Of a DNA stretch of 64,000 nt, positions 31,640 through 43,154 are shown one piece after another. Below the pieces are notes generated by a model that was given only the letters and a program-made list of their open reading frames with translations, had not been told where the DNA came from and searched no databases. Source of the DNA: Arsenophonus sp046530735 (GTDB lineage: Bacteria > Pseudomonadota > Gammaproteobacteria > Enterobacterales > Enterobacteriaceae); contig JBHEQV010000024.1 of the NCBI GenBank assembly GCA_046530735.1, forward strand, positions 1 through 64,000, in the 5' to 3' direction. Each line of letters opens with the position of its first letter. Position 1 is the first letter of the stretch. The translations under genes were made by a program, and so were the position numbers.

Positions 31640-32095
31640 TCGCTTATCAGTATATGTCACATACTGGAAGATAGTATGGTTTTTTGAATAATTCAAGTTT
31701 AACTTTGAATCAATTTTTCATAAACTGAATGAAGTTTTACTACCAACCCAATACTGATTGAGTAATTCTTGATTGTACAGTCAAAATATCATGCAAAGTG
31801 ATCTTGAATTTTTAACAACATTGAAATGATAGCTTTGTAGAGCATCTTTCCCATTAGCACATTAAATTGGTCAATCAGACTATTCCTTTTAGGATGAATC
31901 AGAGAACTAAGTTCATGTTCTATATCAAGCTCTGTATACAAACTGTCAAATTCTTGCTTTCGATGGTTTAACCGTTTTTGTAGACTAAAAAGTTGCTGTA
32001 AATTCTTTCCATTATCTATAAGTATCCGATGGATGGCTATGCCAATGCCATGGTTAAAATCAAGTAAAAAAACGTCAAGCATTGATCAATGTTTT
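31640..32095 (-). repeat. Unknown repeat family copy 1 with a 97-residue ORF
   Basis: The stretch 31650-31830 is repeated, more eroded, at 47280-47460: shared tagtatggttttttgaata-like, caatactgattga and catgcaaagt stretches. The repeat includes the end of a minus-strand ORF, so the ORF probably belongs to a mobile or duplicated unit rather than to the dnaB locus. No terminal inverted repeats were recognised. I do not know the family. Confidence 0.5.
31789..32082 (-). CDS. Hypothetical 97-residue protein, alpha-helical
   Basis: Open frame of 97 codons on the minus strand: LDFNHGIGIAIHRIL, LQQLFSLQKRLNHRKQEF, DSLYTELDIEHELSSLI, FNVLMGKMLYKAIISML. It is rich in Leu, Glu, Gln, His and Lys with heptad-like spacing, which suggests a helical or coiled-coil protein. 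It has no signal peptide or clear membrane segment. It is the only long, compositionally normal ORF in the IS-rich parts that is not a transposase fragment. A second copy at 47400-47460 is cut after its C-terminal codons. It could be an accessory ORF of an IS or plasmid, or an intact-looking pseudogene. Function unknown. Confidence 0.35.
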   Translation of the reverse strand: MLDVFLLDFNHGIGIAIHRILIDNGKNLQQLFSLQKRLNHRKQEFDSLYTELDIEHELSSLIHPKRNSLIDQFNVLMGKMLYKAIISMLLKIQDHFA

Positions 32096-33039
32096 GGTAT
32101 TTTAAGAATAGATAAAAACTCATTAAGTGTCGCGATATATATATCTATAAAAGATAATATCGTGAAGTTTATTTAGCATTTTCGGAATAGATTACATCTA
32201 CGTACAGATAAACAGGTTAGTAACTTTTAAACGTTTTATGCTTAATCTTTAGGATTTTCTATCTTATTTCATATAAATTCGCTGTATGAGCCTACGTAAA
32301 CAGCTATTCATGTCAGATCAAGATTACAACTGGATTCTGGAATTCACGTGACTATCCAGAAGATTAACGAAAAAAAAGAAAACCATTTTTCTCAGAAAAA
32401 TGACTAAAAATTCCTGAGCAGGTAAGGACAGCATGCATCATCGGCAAACGATATAGAATATGGCTATGGCTATGGCTATGGCTATGGCTATGGTTACCAA
32501 CATCATCTTATTTTACTATTTATGAACAGTAAGTTCGGCTATGCCGTAACACTTACTAAAAGTAGATGCAAACCCTTTATTGGTCTGAAATGAGAAGCAC
32601 TGATTTTAGATGTTGTAGTTACCTGATAATGTAGCCATCATAATGGTATTATACCTTAACTATATCCATCAATAGCTATTTTACCATGAATATAGGTATT
32701 TGCGACAAGAGTCTCTCTATAATAATCTGGAAATAAACAAGATATGTTATTTACTGATATTCCATGATAACTTAATCATTTAATCTAAGATAAAACCTTA
32801 ACAACTCTTTTCTATTATCTTTTATAGAAAATATGAAAATATTTTAAAGGGTTATCATCAATAAAAATAGCATAATATTAACAATAAAATTAAACTTTAT
32901 AAAAATATTACAATAATGGATAATAATCGTTTAGTTAAAAATAAACAGGATTATGCTTATTTATAGTGAATGGATAGGTGCTACCCAGGTGATAATGGGC
33001 GCTACCGTTAAGGAAATGAACTTGAATTCATTCTAAAAT
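32096..33039. other. Unassigned stretch with GGCTAT tandem repeat
   Basis: No intact gene. From about 32450 the plus strand reads EYGYGYGYGYGYGYQHH, then LLFMNSKFGYAVTLT and a stop at ~32591, which looks like the tail of an eroded protein with a Gly-Tyr tract. Tyrosine-rich C-termini are known in bacterial BY-kinases (Wzc type), but nothing else supports that assignment. The remainder is AT-rich and unreadable. Confidence 0.3.
32462..32491 (+). repeat. Hexanucleotide tandem repeat (GGCTAT)5
   Basis: Five exact GGCTAT units in a row. In one frame they code for alternating Gly and Tyr, and the unit length is a multiple of three, so copy-number change would keep the frame. Perfect repeats in eroded DNA suggest recent slippage or recent loss of the gene. 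Confidence 0.9.
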
Positions 33040-34165
33040 ATCCCTCTTTTATTTATGCACCTTCCAAATGCCATCGTCTTCAACGGTTATTTGTGATACA
33101 GAAAACCTAAAAAACGAGTATTAGCGATGTTGATACTAAAGTGTCTAAGGTCAGGAGATTATAGTAATAACGGAATATGCTTTAACAGTTTATTATTTCT
33201 GGCCTATCTAAAACGTGTAAAAAAAATGGTGAAGAGTTTCTACACCATGCCTGCACCTGCAAAGCCATGTCTACCGGTAATCTTCATAAAGCTCTTCTCT
33301 ATTGTGGCGCTTCTCTGTAAAAAAGCACATTATTTCTCTACCAGTAGCAATCAGCAGACTGAAACTGGAATGGGCTCAAGAACAGAGGCAATGGCGGCTG
33401 CGTGATTAAGCGATATGCGTTACGTTTTTTTTATGGGCTGATGATGGCATAATTATCTTGTTAGGCAAGCTGATCGCCTTTGCCTGATAGTTTATATTAT
33501 TGGCGTAACTTGCGGTATGGATATGAGGAGCTTGTTGCGATCAAAATTCTTATCAAAAGTCAGAAGTGAAATTAGCTGAATTCCTCAATGGAACTACAAG
33601 TGCGTAACTTAATTATATCTCCCAGTGATCAGGATTTGGATGTTATTATTAGTTTTTGAAATACAATAGCAAATATATTTCTGTACATGCAGTATCAATG
33701 CTGTTTGGTATACAAAATGACTAATGCGACGTTTTACCCAGAAGGAAGGTAATTGAAAATTAAAGCTTGAGCATCAAGAAATTTAAATAGTAGATAGCTT
33801 CGATGCTGCTAACAAAACTCTTTATGTTTTGTTGTGAAGATTTTCAACATAAGTATTTCTGCAGCGATGAGAATGTTTGAGGAAAAATAAAGAAAAGCAA
33901 CTGGCGCTCCCCCATAACTTCTCATCAGTTCACTTGGTATCAATAAGAGCAACGAATCCAATTGAATCAGCTTTTTCGATAGTGAAGATATAAAGCTGAC
34001 AACGTGCTAAAAACTTTGATTCGAGAAAAACAACTCTTTTAACGGTATTTGATCTATTTCCCGTCTTCTTTAAAAAAAGAAACTGCCTAAGTGGAGTTGA
34101 CTTGCTGACTTTAGTAGTAAACAACATCTAATTTAAAGATGGAGAAAAATTTTTAAACTTATCTC
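33040..34165 (+). mobile_element. IS256-family remnant, 5'-truncated
   Basis: One of the better-preserved copies. The ISRLKLEWAQEQRQWRLRD-like stretch near 33350-33420 is readable. Upstream, a YLKRVKKMVKSFYTMPAP-like segment aligns with the PPYLKRIKSMEELLPCLYL block of IS256-type transposases. The 3' part runs to the usual right end near 34165. The 92-residue frame at 33127-33405 is a remaining piece of the transposase, out of frame in places. Inactive. Confidence 0.8.
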
Positions 34166-34530
34166 AGCTTCAACAAATAAATATCATTTTTACCATTAAT
34201 TCCATAATTAATCCATTAACAAACTGCACTTTCAGATTATTTTATTTACTAATATTTAGTTAGTTTATTTATTCCTTAACAAGGAAATTTTTAATTAAAT
34301 GTAATTTATTTCCCTATAGAATAGTTATGAAGAAATCAATACATTTATTAATCATATTTATGACGAAAGCCGATTTTCAAACAATGAACTTTAAATTATT
34401 TATCATTACGAAAATCAGAAATTTAATACTTTTCTAATACAATTAAATAAAAATAAGGAATTATCTAAATTTCATAAATTAATTAATAATTCTATAATAT
34501 TAATAAAAATAGTTCAGAAAATTAGTAAAA
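34166..34530. other. AT-rich stretch, nothing recognised
   Basis: About 365 bp of AT-rich DNA between an IS256 right end and an 8-bp tandem repeat. No readable fossil. Confidence 0.3.
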
Positions 34531-34608
34531 TAGAGAAATAGAGAAATAGAGAAATAGAGAAATAGAGAAATAGAGAAATAGAGAAATAGAGAAATAGAGA
34601 AATAGAGA
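34531..34608 (+). repeat. 8-bp tandem repeat (TAGAGAAA)9.75
   Basis: Nine exact copies of TAGAGAAA from 34531 to 34602 plus a partial tenth unit. There is no sequence variation between units, so the array is younger than the surrounding decay and must have expanded by replication slippage. It has no spacers, so it is not a CRISPR array, and it lies in no open frame. Confidence 0.97.
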
Positions 34609-36029
34609 GTACAAGTAAAAAAATAAAATAAAAACTATTTTATTAATTAAATGCTATACTTGAATATACTTTTAGTTCCCGTTAACTTAACTAATTGCCA
34701 AGTTTAGCATAAAATAATTAAGCCAAGTTAGTCAACTATTTATTCTTAATAAACTCAAGAGTCTACTTAAGAAAGGTTATATCAGCGCTTTTTTATTGGA
34801 ATTTTTACTCAAATAACGACGAAGAGCTCGCTAGCACCGGAAATATTTTTTAAAATCCTCAAACATATAACAAGTAATATTACCTAAATAAATTCCCTAT
34901 TTCAACTCTCGTTTAATGCATGGATATATCGATTGTACTACAAAATCGAATCAGTAACCAAATTACCTTGGTCACAAAAAATTCTAAATCAATCTAAGTT
35001 AATAATATAAGATTTTGATAAACTTTTGCCCTATCATAATATAATCAAAATAATGTAAATTCTGCTTAGTCTTATTAATGCTTTTTATACCTCCTTAACC
35101 TCAATTGTTAACTGAGGAAAATCTTTTTTAATTGATACAGACGCGAATAGTCTAAAAGCAGTATTTCTGATTTTATTTTAGACTTAATCACAATAACCAA
35201 ATTTTTTGAACATGAATAAAAAATAAATAACATTGACTTTCTAACATGATTTTATCAAAAAAATTGGTAAAAAAAGTATAACTATTATCATCAACGCCGA
35301 TTTGGGTTTTTATTGTTATTGAGATCATAGTAACCAATCCTGCATTGCTTTTATATAATCCATTACTAGTGCGCCTTTCAAGCATCAAATAAATACAAAA
35401 CGAGTATTTAGATCCAATCTGAAGGACAACCAATATTTAAATTAACCTCATGATAACCACTTTGCTAAGCTATTTTACACAATTGGCTAAAGCTACAAGC
35501 TAATTACCACCAGTTGCAAAGGAAATGGATGTTCATTTTCAGTAATAAGCCAGATAATCACCCTTACTATAAATAAGCGCGATAGTTATCACCATTTCTG
35601 TATCCAAGCAACGCTTTTTTAATCAAAAACGGTAAAATAACGGCAATAGCAATCTGTCTACTCAAGCATCGGTGCTAACTAAAAAGATGGTAGTTAAGAT
35701 TTCCCTGTTAATAACGTTAATTTATTGCCTAGCGTTAAATTCTGTATTGGTTGTATCTTATCGTACATTTTTCTATTTTGATCTGTTATTTTTTATTCTC
35801 AATAAGTGAGATTGCTAGTTTTAATATCCATTAATTAGAGATAATTTATTTCTATGTTAATTCATTATATCATAAAAAATACTTAAATGTGGGATATGGC
35901 TCTCCACACAAAAAAAGTCATAAGACAATCTTAATTTTAAGGCAATGTTTATTCATCTAGAATTTTAATTTAATGATAGTTAAAAACTAAATAATAATCA
36001 ATTTATAACTACCATAGACTGAATAGAGT
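34609..36029. other. Unassigned stretch with possible gene fossils
   Basis: No intact gene. An 81-codon minus-strand frame (35188-35433) includes GSKYSFCIYLMLERRTSN, then GLYKSNAGLVTMISI, which has a protein-like composition. The plus strand near 35640-35790 gives KKMVVKISLLITLIYCLALN, hydrophobic like a membrane or signal segment. Neither could be assigned. No IS similarity was found, so this may be a lost chromosomal locus. Confidence 0.3.
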
Positions 36030-37440
36030 TAACTCATTTTCAATATATGGGATTTCAGAGATGTTAGCTAAATATCTTGCTAATTGCTTTCGTGGATAAT
36101 TTTAATCACGTAGAAATGACATGTTATGAAAGCATACTCTTATAGGTATCCACTAAACTAGATATTACTGCAATCCTTTGCATGAACTCATTAATAATAT
36201 TATAAAAAGCTGATAAACACCCTTCTTAAGTCTGAGCTTGACTCGAAGTTATAATTTCGATAACCTGATAAAATACTATCTTATTAACGTGTTGCTAATA
36301 TGAAATCCGTAACAGTTATTTATTACATCTAACTTATAAGACGGGTATTAATGATATTGAGATTAAAGTACATAAAGTTCAGGAAATTTGGCAACAATGA
36401 AATATACTTCAAGAGCTCACTTACTACTCCCTTATCTAAATAGTACAAACGTCGAAAAAATTTCTGACATTCTTCTACTTTAACCAGGAACGTAGTCTAC
36501 CGGTGATTTTTAGGAAGCCTCTCAAGCGATTCTTGGTGAAAAGCACGTAGCTCTCTACTGTCTAGAGACCATCAGCAGACTGAAATAGCAATTCCTTAAA
36601 GAGGATAGGCAATGGCAGTTACGTGATTTAAGCGATATTCGCTATGTTTATTTCTTGACCTATGGACATATACTGTCCTTTCAGACAAGCTAATCTATTT
36701 ACCTGATAGTTAAATCAACATTACTATCCATGGATGTAAAGAAGACAATTATGTTCAAAAATAGTTATTGAAAATCAGAATCAAACTGGGCCAAACTTCC
36801 GGATGAACGCAAATGCGTTTCTTAACTATATCTCTTAGACTTCGCATGAGACGAATGTCGGTGCTTAGTTTTTAGAATGCAGTGTCGGCAAAAAAAAAAG
36901 TATTCCTTGACATCTACTACTAACGTTGTTTGATGGTACATAAAACAGATAATATGCTAGCTTCCTTCTCTCAAAGGCATCCAACCAAAAGTTAAGGAAG
37001 CTGCTACAGGTTTGTCTAGCAGGAAACTGTAATTCCGTTAATAACGCTATTGATATTTTGTTGGTAAAGTTATCAGCGAAGCACATCCCCTCTGCAGAGA
37101 TGAAGAAACTTGTGAAAGATTGAGAGGAATGGCTGGGATTTCATAACTTCCTATCAGCACAGTGGGTATCAATAAGAATGATGAATCTAATTGTGAGCCG
37201 GGTTTTGTGACAGTGTGAGTCTATGAAGTTGATACGCTAAGCGCTATATAGTTCAAAAAAGAATTCTTTAATACTATTTAAGCTATTCTCATTTTTTCAG
37301 AAAATGATAGAGCCGGCCAAAGAAGTTGACCTTTTGATCCTAGTGATAAACAACACTAAATTTAAGGATGGAGAATAGATTTACTAAGCATCAGACGTAG
37401 AGTGTAATCTGACAGTCATATATCAGATTTACTAATAACT
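36030..37440 (+). mobile_element. IS256-family remnant, full length
   Basis: The reference copy for this window, about 1.41 kb. The left end (tatgggatttcagagat) is at ~36046. N-terminal HELI-like coding lies near 36195, the TDIGDVEIKV-like block near 36340, and the ISRLKQQFLKEDRQWQLRDL-like block near 36575-36640. The DDE region follows, with LAFYDFPSAHW-like near 37130 and a right end near 37435. The size and domain order fit IS256-family elements with a ~400-residue mutator-type transposase. Every reading frame is interrupted. Confidence 0.85.
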
Positions 37441-37539
37441 TGAATCATAAAAATATGTTACATGCTTGCGGATTTAAATGAAAATCATAAAAATTACTTA
37501 ACCAAATTGATATCCAATTTATCTCAGATTTTAACGCAA
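37441..37539. other. Spacer between IS remnants
   Basis: Short AT-rich spacer between an IS256 right end and an IS1595-type remnant. Nothing recognised. Confidence 0.3.
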
Positions 37540-38560
37540 ACTACATGAAAACGGCTATCTTGGAAAGATTGTTGCTTTGCTCGTGTAGCAATTTGTGCAC
37601 ATGTTTGAATTTAATTATTGTGATTTTAAACAATCTTATTGAGGCAAATAATTTGATAAATAATACTCTATACTATGTTAAGATACTCATCGATCCTTTT
37701 AATCGTCTGATATAACTGTTTAATTTTGAATCTGAAATTTCTTATCAATAACTCTCTGATTGTCTAATTTTATTAAACAATGGTAACTAATTTCATGTTA
37801 ACTAGGAAAGGTTTCATATTATTTAGTTTCATCTGATAAAGGATAACTTTTATCGATGATTATCTCAATAAAATTACTAATGCACTTTTTATTAAACTCT
37901 TCAAGAATCTCATTTCTCACATTGCCATGGAAATCTTTGGCTATTAAGAGCAAGATTCGTTCTTTCATTTTATCCTCCTACTCTTACATGTTTTCTAGAT
38001 TTCCTATGTGGGATATAACGCTTCCGTTTAAAAGATTTAGGGAAAAATTTTTTATCGACTTCAATAATACTACTTAGTACATTTAAGTTGACTGTCATCA
38101 CTGAAGTAAAAAACAGTAATATCATCTAAACCTTATTTTCAAATTAATGCCTGTTTATTTCATTGACTTCAGTAAACTTAAGCTATTCAACATACATCGA
38201 AGATAACTAAACCATTTATCTTTGTGATTTAGTTTCGCTAGGAACTTTCAATAAGATTGTTAAATATTTTCTGTAATTGTAGATTTTGCAATGATATCGC
38301 TGAACCTAATGAATTTCTACAGCGGAAAATATGTTTATTGTGATAATATTGGTAGGATAAAGTGGAATGAGTTGCTTCAATACATGAATCGAGATTATCT
38401 AATAGATAATCACCGATCTAAATAATGAGACACAGTTTTATATTCCTAAAAAGTGAGGAAAGGAGTCTCTTTGATCTGTATGACTACTTGCTTTTCCATG
38501 ATAAACTCTGTAGAAAAATCCTTCATAATAGTATAGAAATTTTCTATAAATAACCTTTGC
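37540..38560 (-). mobile_element. IS1595-family remnant, full length
   Basis: About 1.0 kb, the only copy that spans both halves. Minus-strand reading in pieces gives a zinc ribbon and HTH region (38110-38560). Next comes KRYIPHRKSRKH and NERILLLIAKDFHGNVRNEI (about 38040-37890), then the DDE end with IGKKFHIQN-like and SRLKRWIDKF-like blocks. These correspond to IS1595-family transposases (DDE_Tnp_IS1595 type). The plus-strand 73-residue frame at 37856-38077 is antisense to it. Several stops make it inactive. Confidence 0.7.
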
Positions 38561-38869
38561 CAATATATAGCTATAAATCTTATATTAAAAATTAAAAGTT
38601 TTCTAATTATGAAATATTATTATGTTTATAATAACAAAATTTTTTGTTTAAAATAAAAATTAATATTATTACTGTTTTTATTATTTTTATTTGAAGGATA
38701 AATTATAAAATTATTATTTAATATATTAATTGTTCTCTCACTTTTATAATTTACCTTTTTCTATAGCGGATAATAAAAATAAAACTACACTAGAATATAA
38801 GAATTACGCAGATTTAATTAATTTATTAGCAAATAAGTGTATGACGGTTAGGCTATAATTCTACTCTAA
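38561..38869. other. AT-rich spacer, nothing recognised
   Basis: About 310 bp, nearly all A and T, between an IS1595 and an IS256 remnant. No fossil or structure seen. Confidence 0.3.
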
Positions 38870-40225
38870 ATATTTTGTGAATCTATTCTTTATTCTTAAA
38901 TTTAATCTTGTTTACCTTCAATATGAAGCATGTAAATCCATTTTAGCCGGCTCCAGTTATTCTAAGTAAACTGTAGCAACTTTAATACCATTAAAAAAGT
39001 TATTTTCTCCCAACTACAGTGCTTCACACGTCAGATTCATAGTCTCATTCTTGCAAAATCTGATTTTAATCAAATTGGTTATTCCTATTTGACGTTCAAC
39101 TAGGCTGGTAGGAAAGCGTAGGATGCTAGTAATTCTTCTCGATCTTTTTCTAGTTTCTTCATCACTGGCAGGATAGGATTAAAACCTTGTCAACAAAACA
39201 TCAAGGGATTTATTAGCAGCGTCAAGTCTCTCTGCTATCAAAACTCCAGAAGCACACACTTAAACTTCTGTGTTGACTGCCTTTGGAGAGTACCAATTAA
39301 CATTAGTTATTTTGTGTACTTAACAGTATTTATGCTGGATGTCTGTAAATATTTTTGCCATTGCATTCCGCAACTAAAGGAATCAGCTCCCGTAGCAAGT
39401 TCTGGTAAATACGATTAAACTATCTGCTTTTAGGACATTAGAAATTAAATCCAGTTCACTTCTGACTCTCTATAAACATCTTCAACTAAAATGAAATCCT
39501 TACATTCATCTAGTGATGTCAATAATGAGCAGCATATAAAAGCAATCAGCTTCCTGACAAGGACGGTATATGTCATCATCGACACAGAAATAAAGGTAAC
39601 ACGGATCGCTTAAATCATGCTATGTCATTGACAATGCTATTCAAGATATTGCTGTTTTAATCTTCTGATATATCTTGGTAAGATATATCATAGGCTTTAA
39701 TCGAGAGGCGGATTAAGACTTCGTAAAAATCTCCAGTGGAGATGTGTAATAATTACCAAGCATAGTAACAACTTTTCGCCGCTTTTTGTACTCTTCAGAT
39801 AAGATGATAGCAATGAGCTATTGAAAATATCCCCGTCATTGCTGCTGCGACCTCTTGGACCTTAGATATTTTAATCTCAACATCGCTATTACCAGTTTAT
39901 ATGGTTCTTGTAGCAAATAACCGTTACGGATGACGAGATGGCCACCAGTCAATAAAATGCGTCGTTAAATCATCTTGTTACAACATAGATTCGAGCTCCG
40001 TCTCAACAGTGGTACCTATCAGATATTCCTGTCAGAATTACGAATGAATTTATGAAAAGGAATAACAGGTAATATCTGGTTTCTCGGATAGCTATAGGAT
40101 AGACTTTTTATGGCATATCATCTCTCTGATGTTGAAATCATTCAAAAAATAATCATCAGGATACACCAGCATCTCCGAAACCTTATACCTCAGAAATGAG
40201 GATAACTCATATCGATATGTTTGGC
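38870..40225 (-). mobile_element. IS256-family remnant, near full length
   Basis: Reversed IS256 copy of about 1.36 kb, running from the right end near 38870 to the left end near 40225. Landmarks are the cactgg-caggata segment (39160), the ccgacag-type RYVYF segment (39580), the ISRLK region (39640) and the N-terminal region (39990-40070). Broken throughout. It lies directly downstream of the aspA fossil. Confidence 0.8.
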
Positions 40226-40384
40226 TGTACAGTTATAAATACACTAATCAGCATTAGATGCTAAAATTGCATTATAACCTATTAAAGGTTATTTCAAATC
40301 CAAATCTGAATTATTTAAAAAAACATCTATTTTTTGTGAAATAAGAGTTAATATCTTAATTTAATCATCAAAGCATTTTGATTT

Positions 40385-41711
40385 ATATTAAGAATTTTTT
40401 AGATTTTCAGTAGAAAAGAATATCATCTAATTTATCTTCTGTTAATAAACCTCTCTCTACCTAGTATTTCTCTAACATTTTTACCTGTTTCAACAGATAT
40501 TTTACCAAAAATATATCACCATTATTATGACCGATAAATGTTAAGATAAATAATAATGCTAATCTTCAATTAAAAACATATTTCTCGCAAATTTCTTTAT
40601 TGAGAGAAATACTAGTAATATATTTTTCTAATAGTCCTGTTTCTGTGAGATTGCAACAAAAGTATCATTTCCGATAACTTTTAAGGATACTTTATTAATA
40701 ACTTTATTAATAACAGGATTGACTTTATCAGATATAATAGATGACCCTACTTTTTATAGTTCAGGGGGTAGATTAATTTCTTTTAAACCAGCGAAGATAG
40801 AAAGATAGTAGATAAAGATCATTACAGATTTTTGATAGCTTAAACTAATAAGTGTTTTAATTCTGATTATAATAGTAATATAAGCACAATAATCAGAAGT
40901 TGCTTTAACCAAATCTTCTACCTGGTATAGAAAAAATTCCATTACTTTAGTTAATTTTTACCACCAATTCTCGATAACCGGTAGTAACATTAATTCTGGG
41001 TTGGTGTTGTCCATTATTGGGCTGCACCAAGATTAACTACTAATAATAATTTATTATAACGATGTATTTTTTATTTCTTCTTTTAAGTAAAATTACAAAT
41101 GAATGAAATTCTTATGTTTATAATAAATGAACTGCATCTTGCAATTGAGTGAGATCCATTTTAAAAATATCTTTAATTACTTGGCTTTTGTTCAAAGTTC
41201 TTCTTCGAAGGAGAGTAATTAATTTAATCAGGTTAGCAATAGAGTTATAAACCGTAATTCAAAGCTAGTAATCTGATCAATCATTAGTTGATTGACTTTT
41301 ATTTAAATGGTCATTGAGATCTAAATATTTATATTCATTTTTATATCCATTAATTAAAAACTAATGTAACCAGGATTTAGTTAGTGTATTCATAATTTTA
41401 TGATGTGTACCAGGTCTCTCCCATTGAAAGACATCAATAGGAAATTGATCTATACACTTGACTTTATTTAAAATTTCTTTACAGGATTAATAATTGCATC
41501 TGCTTATTTTTAGGAATAGTTTTAATTCTTTATTTGCCATTGCTACTGATTTTTTAGCATTACTATTTCACAAATAAATTTTGTGTACATAATTATTAGA
41601 TTAGTTACTATTTAGAAAAATTCTCGATCATACCTAATAATGTATGATTACCATAGTAGGCTTTATATAGATATATCTCGTTTATATAAAATGTCTTTCT
41701 TCAAAAGACAT
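40385..41711 (-). pseudogene. aspA: Decayed aspartate ammonia-lyase aspA
   Basis: In E. coli aspA lies next to fxsA and groESL in this orientation. Minus-strand readings recover AspA in order: a start at 41711 and AYYGNHTL-like (near 41650), CIDQFPIDVFQ (near 41440), the segment at 40754-40942 (VEDLVKATSDYCAYI ... LSIFAGLKEINLPPEL, matching EDLIEATSDCGAYV ... SGPRAGLNEINLPELQ) and VERGLLTEDKLDDIL near the end. Stops and frameshifts occur throughout. The position and order of matches leave little doubt. Confidence 0.88.
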
Positions 41712-42114
41712 AATTTTAAAACATACAAATCTTCTTAAGATTAAATAGAAATTTACTAACTGAATATCTATAATCTAATAATACAAATAGATTATTTTTA
41801 ATATATAATTTGAAATTAATAACTAAGATTTAATTATAATTGTGATATATATTCTAAAATACTAGTACTTTCATAAATATAGAATAGTATATTTGTGCCT
41901 TAGTAAATTAAGTATTAATGATATGATCATATTCACATATTTCATTAAAAACATTAAAATTTTTATAATTTATAATGTACAATGAATATGTATCATATAG
42001 GCTTTATCAGGTTATAAAGCAAATATTGTGATATTCATTTTTTTTTAAAACAATTTATATCGATAAGTTAAGAAAATATTGTTTTATTAGCAAATATTAG
42101 AAGAATTGTATCCG

Positions 42115-42665
42115 TTAAATTTCCATTCATACTTTTATTGCCTGTTAATTTATATCGAAGCAGTTATTTTTGTTAGAGTTGCTAAAAGCATAATTATGTT
42201 ACTACTATAGTAGTAGTCGTTTTAACTTCATGCATTAAATTTTTTTTGTAAAAAATAAAGGAATTATTAACTTATTATTAATACGTAAAAATTAGATAAA
42301 TTGGGAAAATCCGGCTGAGAAAATTATTAAGAACATGGCTTTAGTGATTGCAAGTATTTTATTAATCTTACCGGTTTTTTACTAATTTTTTAGGTTTGTT
42401 ATTGCAATTTTCTCCAATCCAAAAAAATAATAGTCATGAAGATTATGCTATATATTTATTTTTATTCTGACAGATGGTATCTGATGGTCTTGGACTCGAT
42501 AACAATAATTTTAACCGTTCTTTAAAACGGCACATATTCTTGAAGAAGAATTCAAATTTGATAGAAAATCTGATTTTTCATCAATCATTCATTAAAAATG
42601 AAGAAAAATCTTATAAAAATAAGATCATGATAATAAAAGATGCTAATAATTTTCTTCTTAAGTAA
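42115..42665 (+). pseudogene. fxsA: Decayed fxsA (FxsA family membrane protein)
   Basis: fxsA precedes groES in E. coli. Across frames this region gives FPFILLLP-NLY--AVIFVRVAK, then VVVVLTSCI-FFLVKNK, then a NMALVIASILLILPVFY stretch near 42333-42385. These match the FxsA segments LPFIAIFLYVYIEISIF, VIFTSVIGMSLVRNQG and SVSLIIAGLLLLLPGFF. Stops break it. The 63-codon frame at 42474-42665 is only the tail of this fossil. Confidence 0.7.
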
Positions 42666-42696
42666 AAAGAAAAATGAAAAATTTTTTGGATACCCC

Positions 42697-42725
42697 CTTG
42701 AAACTAATTTTAATTGGCCCCATGT
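42697..42725 (+). promoter_or_regulatory. Heat-shock (sigma-32) promoter of groESL
   Basis: CTTGAAA at 42697-42703 and CCCCATGT at 42718-42725 with a 14-bp spacer match the sigma-32 consensus (CTTGAAA, 11-16 bp, CCCCATNT) exactly. It lies about 90 bp before groES. This strongly suggests RpoH control of the chaperonin operon is preserved despite erosion all around. Confidence 0.85.
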
Positions 42726-42812
42726 TTCTTAAACAGGATACTGGTTTAGAACCCATACTAGTATCATTCTTAATTTACTTTTATATGAATTTTATTTATA
42801 GGAGATCTATTA

Positions 42813-43106
42813 ATGAAAATTCGTCCATTGCATGATCGAGTTATCATCAAGCGCGAAGAAGCTGAAGCTAAATCTGCTGGTGGCATTGTTCTGACGGGCT
42901 CCGCTGCTAGTAAATCAACTCGAGGAAAAGTATTAGCTGTTGGTAACGGTCGTATATTAGAAAACGGTGAAAATAAACCATTAGATGTAAAAGTTGGCAA
43001 TACTGTTATCTTTAACGACAGCTACAGTGTGAAAACAGAAAAGATTGATAACGAAGAAGTATTGATTATGTCAGAAAGCGATATTCTGGCAATTGTTGAA
43101 AAATAA
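42813..43106 (+). CDS. groES: Co-chaperonin GroES
   Basis: Heptameric 10-kDa lid of the GroEL folding chamber. The 97-residue protein has the exact family length, with the start MKIRPLHDRVIIKREEAE. The mobile loop SAGGIVLTGSAASKSTRGKV carries the IVL tripeptide that docks GroEL. The end is ILIMSESDILAIVE, modified slightly from relatives. An AGGAG Shine-Dalgarno precedes the ATG by seven bases. It is first in the groESL operon behind a consensus sigma-32 promoter, with a 48-bp gap before groEL. Chaperonin is typically abundant in endosymbionts, probably buffering destabilised proteins. Confidence 0.96.
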   Translation: MKIRPLHDRVIIKREEAEAKSAGGIVLTGSAASKSTRGKVLAVGNGRILENGENKPLDVKVGNTVIFNDSYSVKTEKIDNEEVLIMSESDILAIVEK

Positions 43107-43154
43107 TTTTTCGCTTAGATTTTCTTAATGAAAGAATTTAAAGGAAAGAATAAT

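Noticed and set aside
34531..34608. Possible CRISPR array
   Set aside because: Units are 8 bp, contiguous and identical with no spacers; it is a simple tandem repeat.
36865..37086. 73-codon minus-strand ORF
   Set aside because: Antisense shadow within a full-length IS256 remnant.
42474..42665. 63-codon ORF upstream of groES as a new gene
   Set aside because: It is the tail of the fxsA fossil with low-complexity Asn/Lys content.
42770..43000. Minus-strand ORF opposite groES
   Set aside because: Shadow of groES coding; no Shine-Dalgarno and no family.
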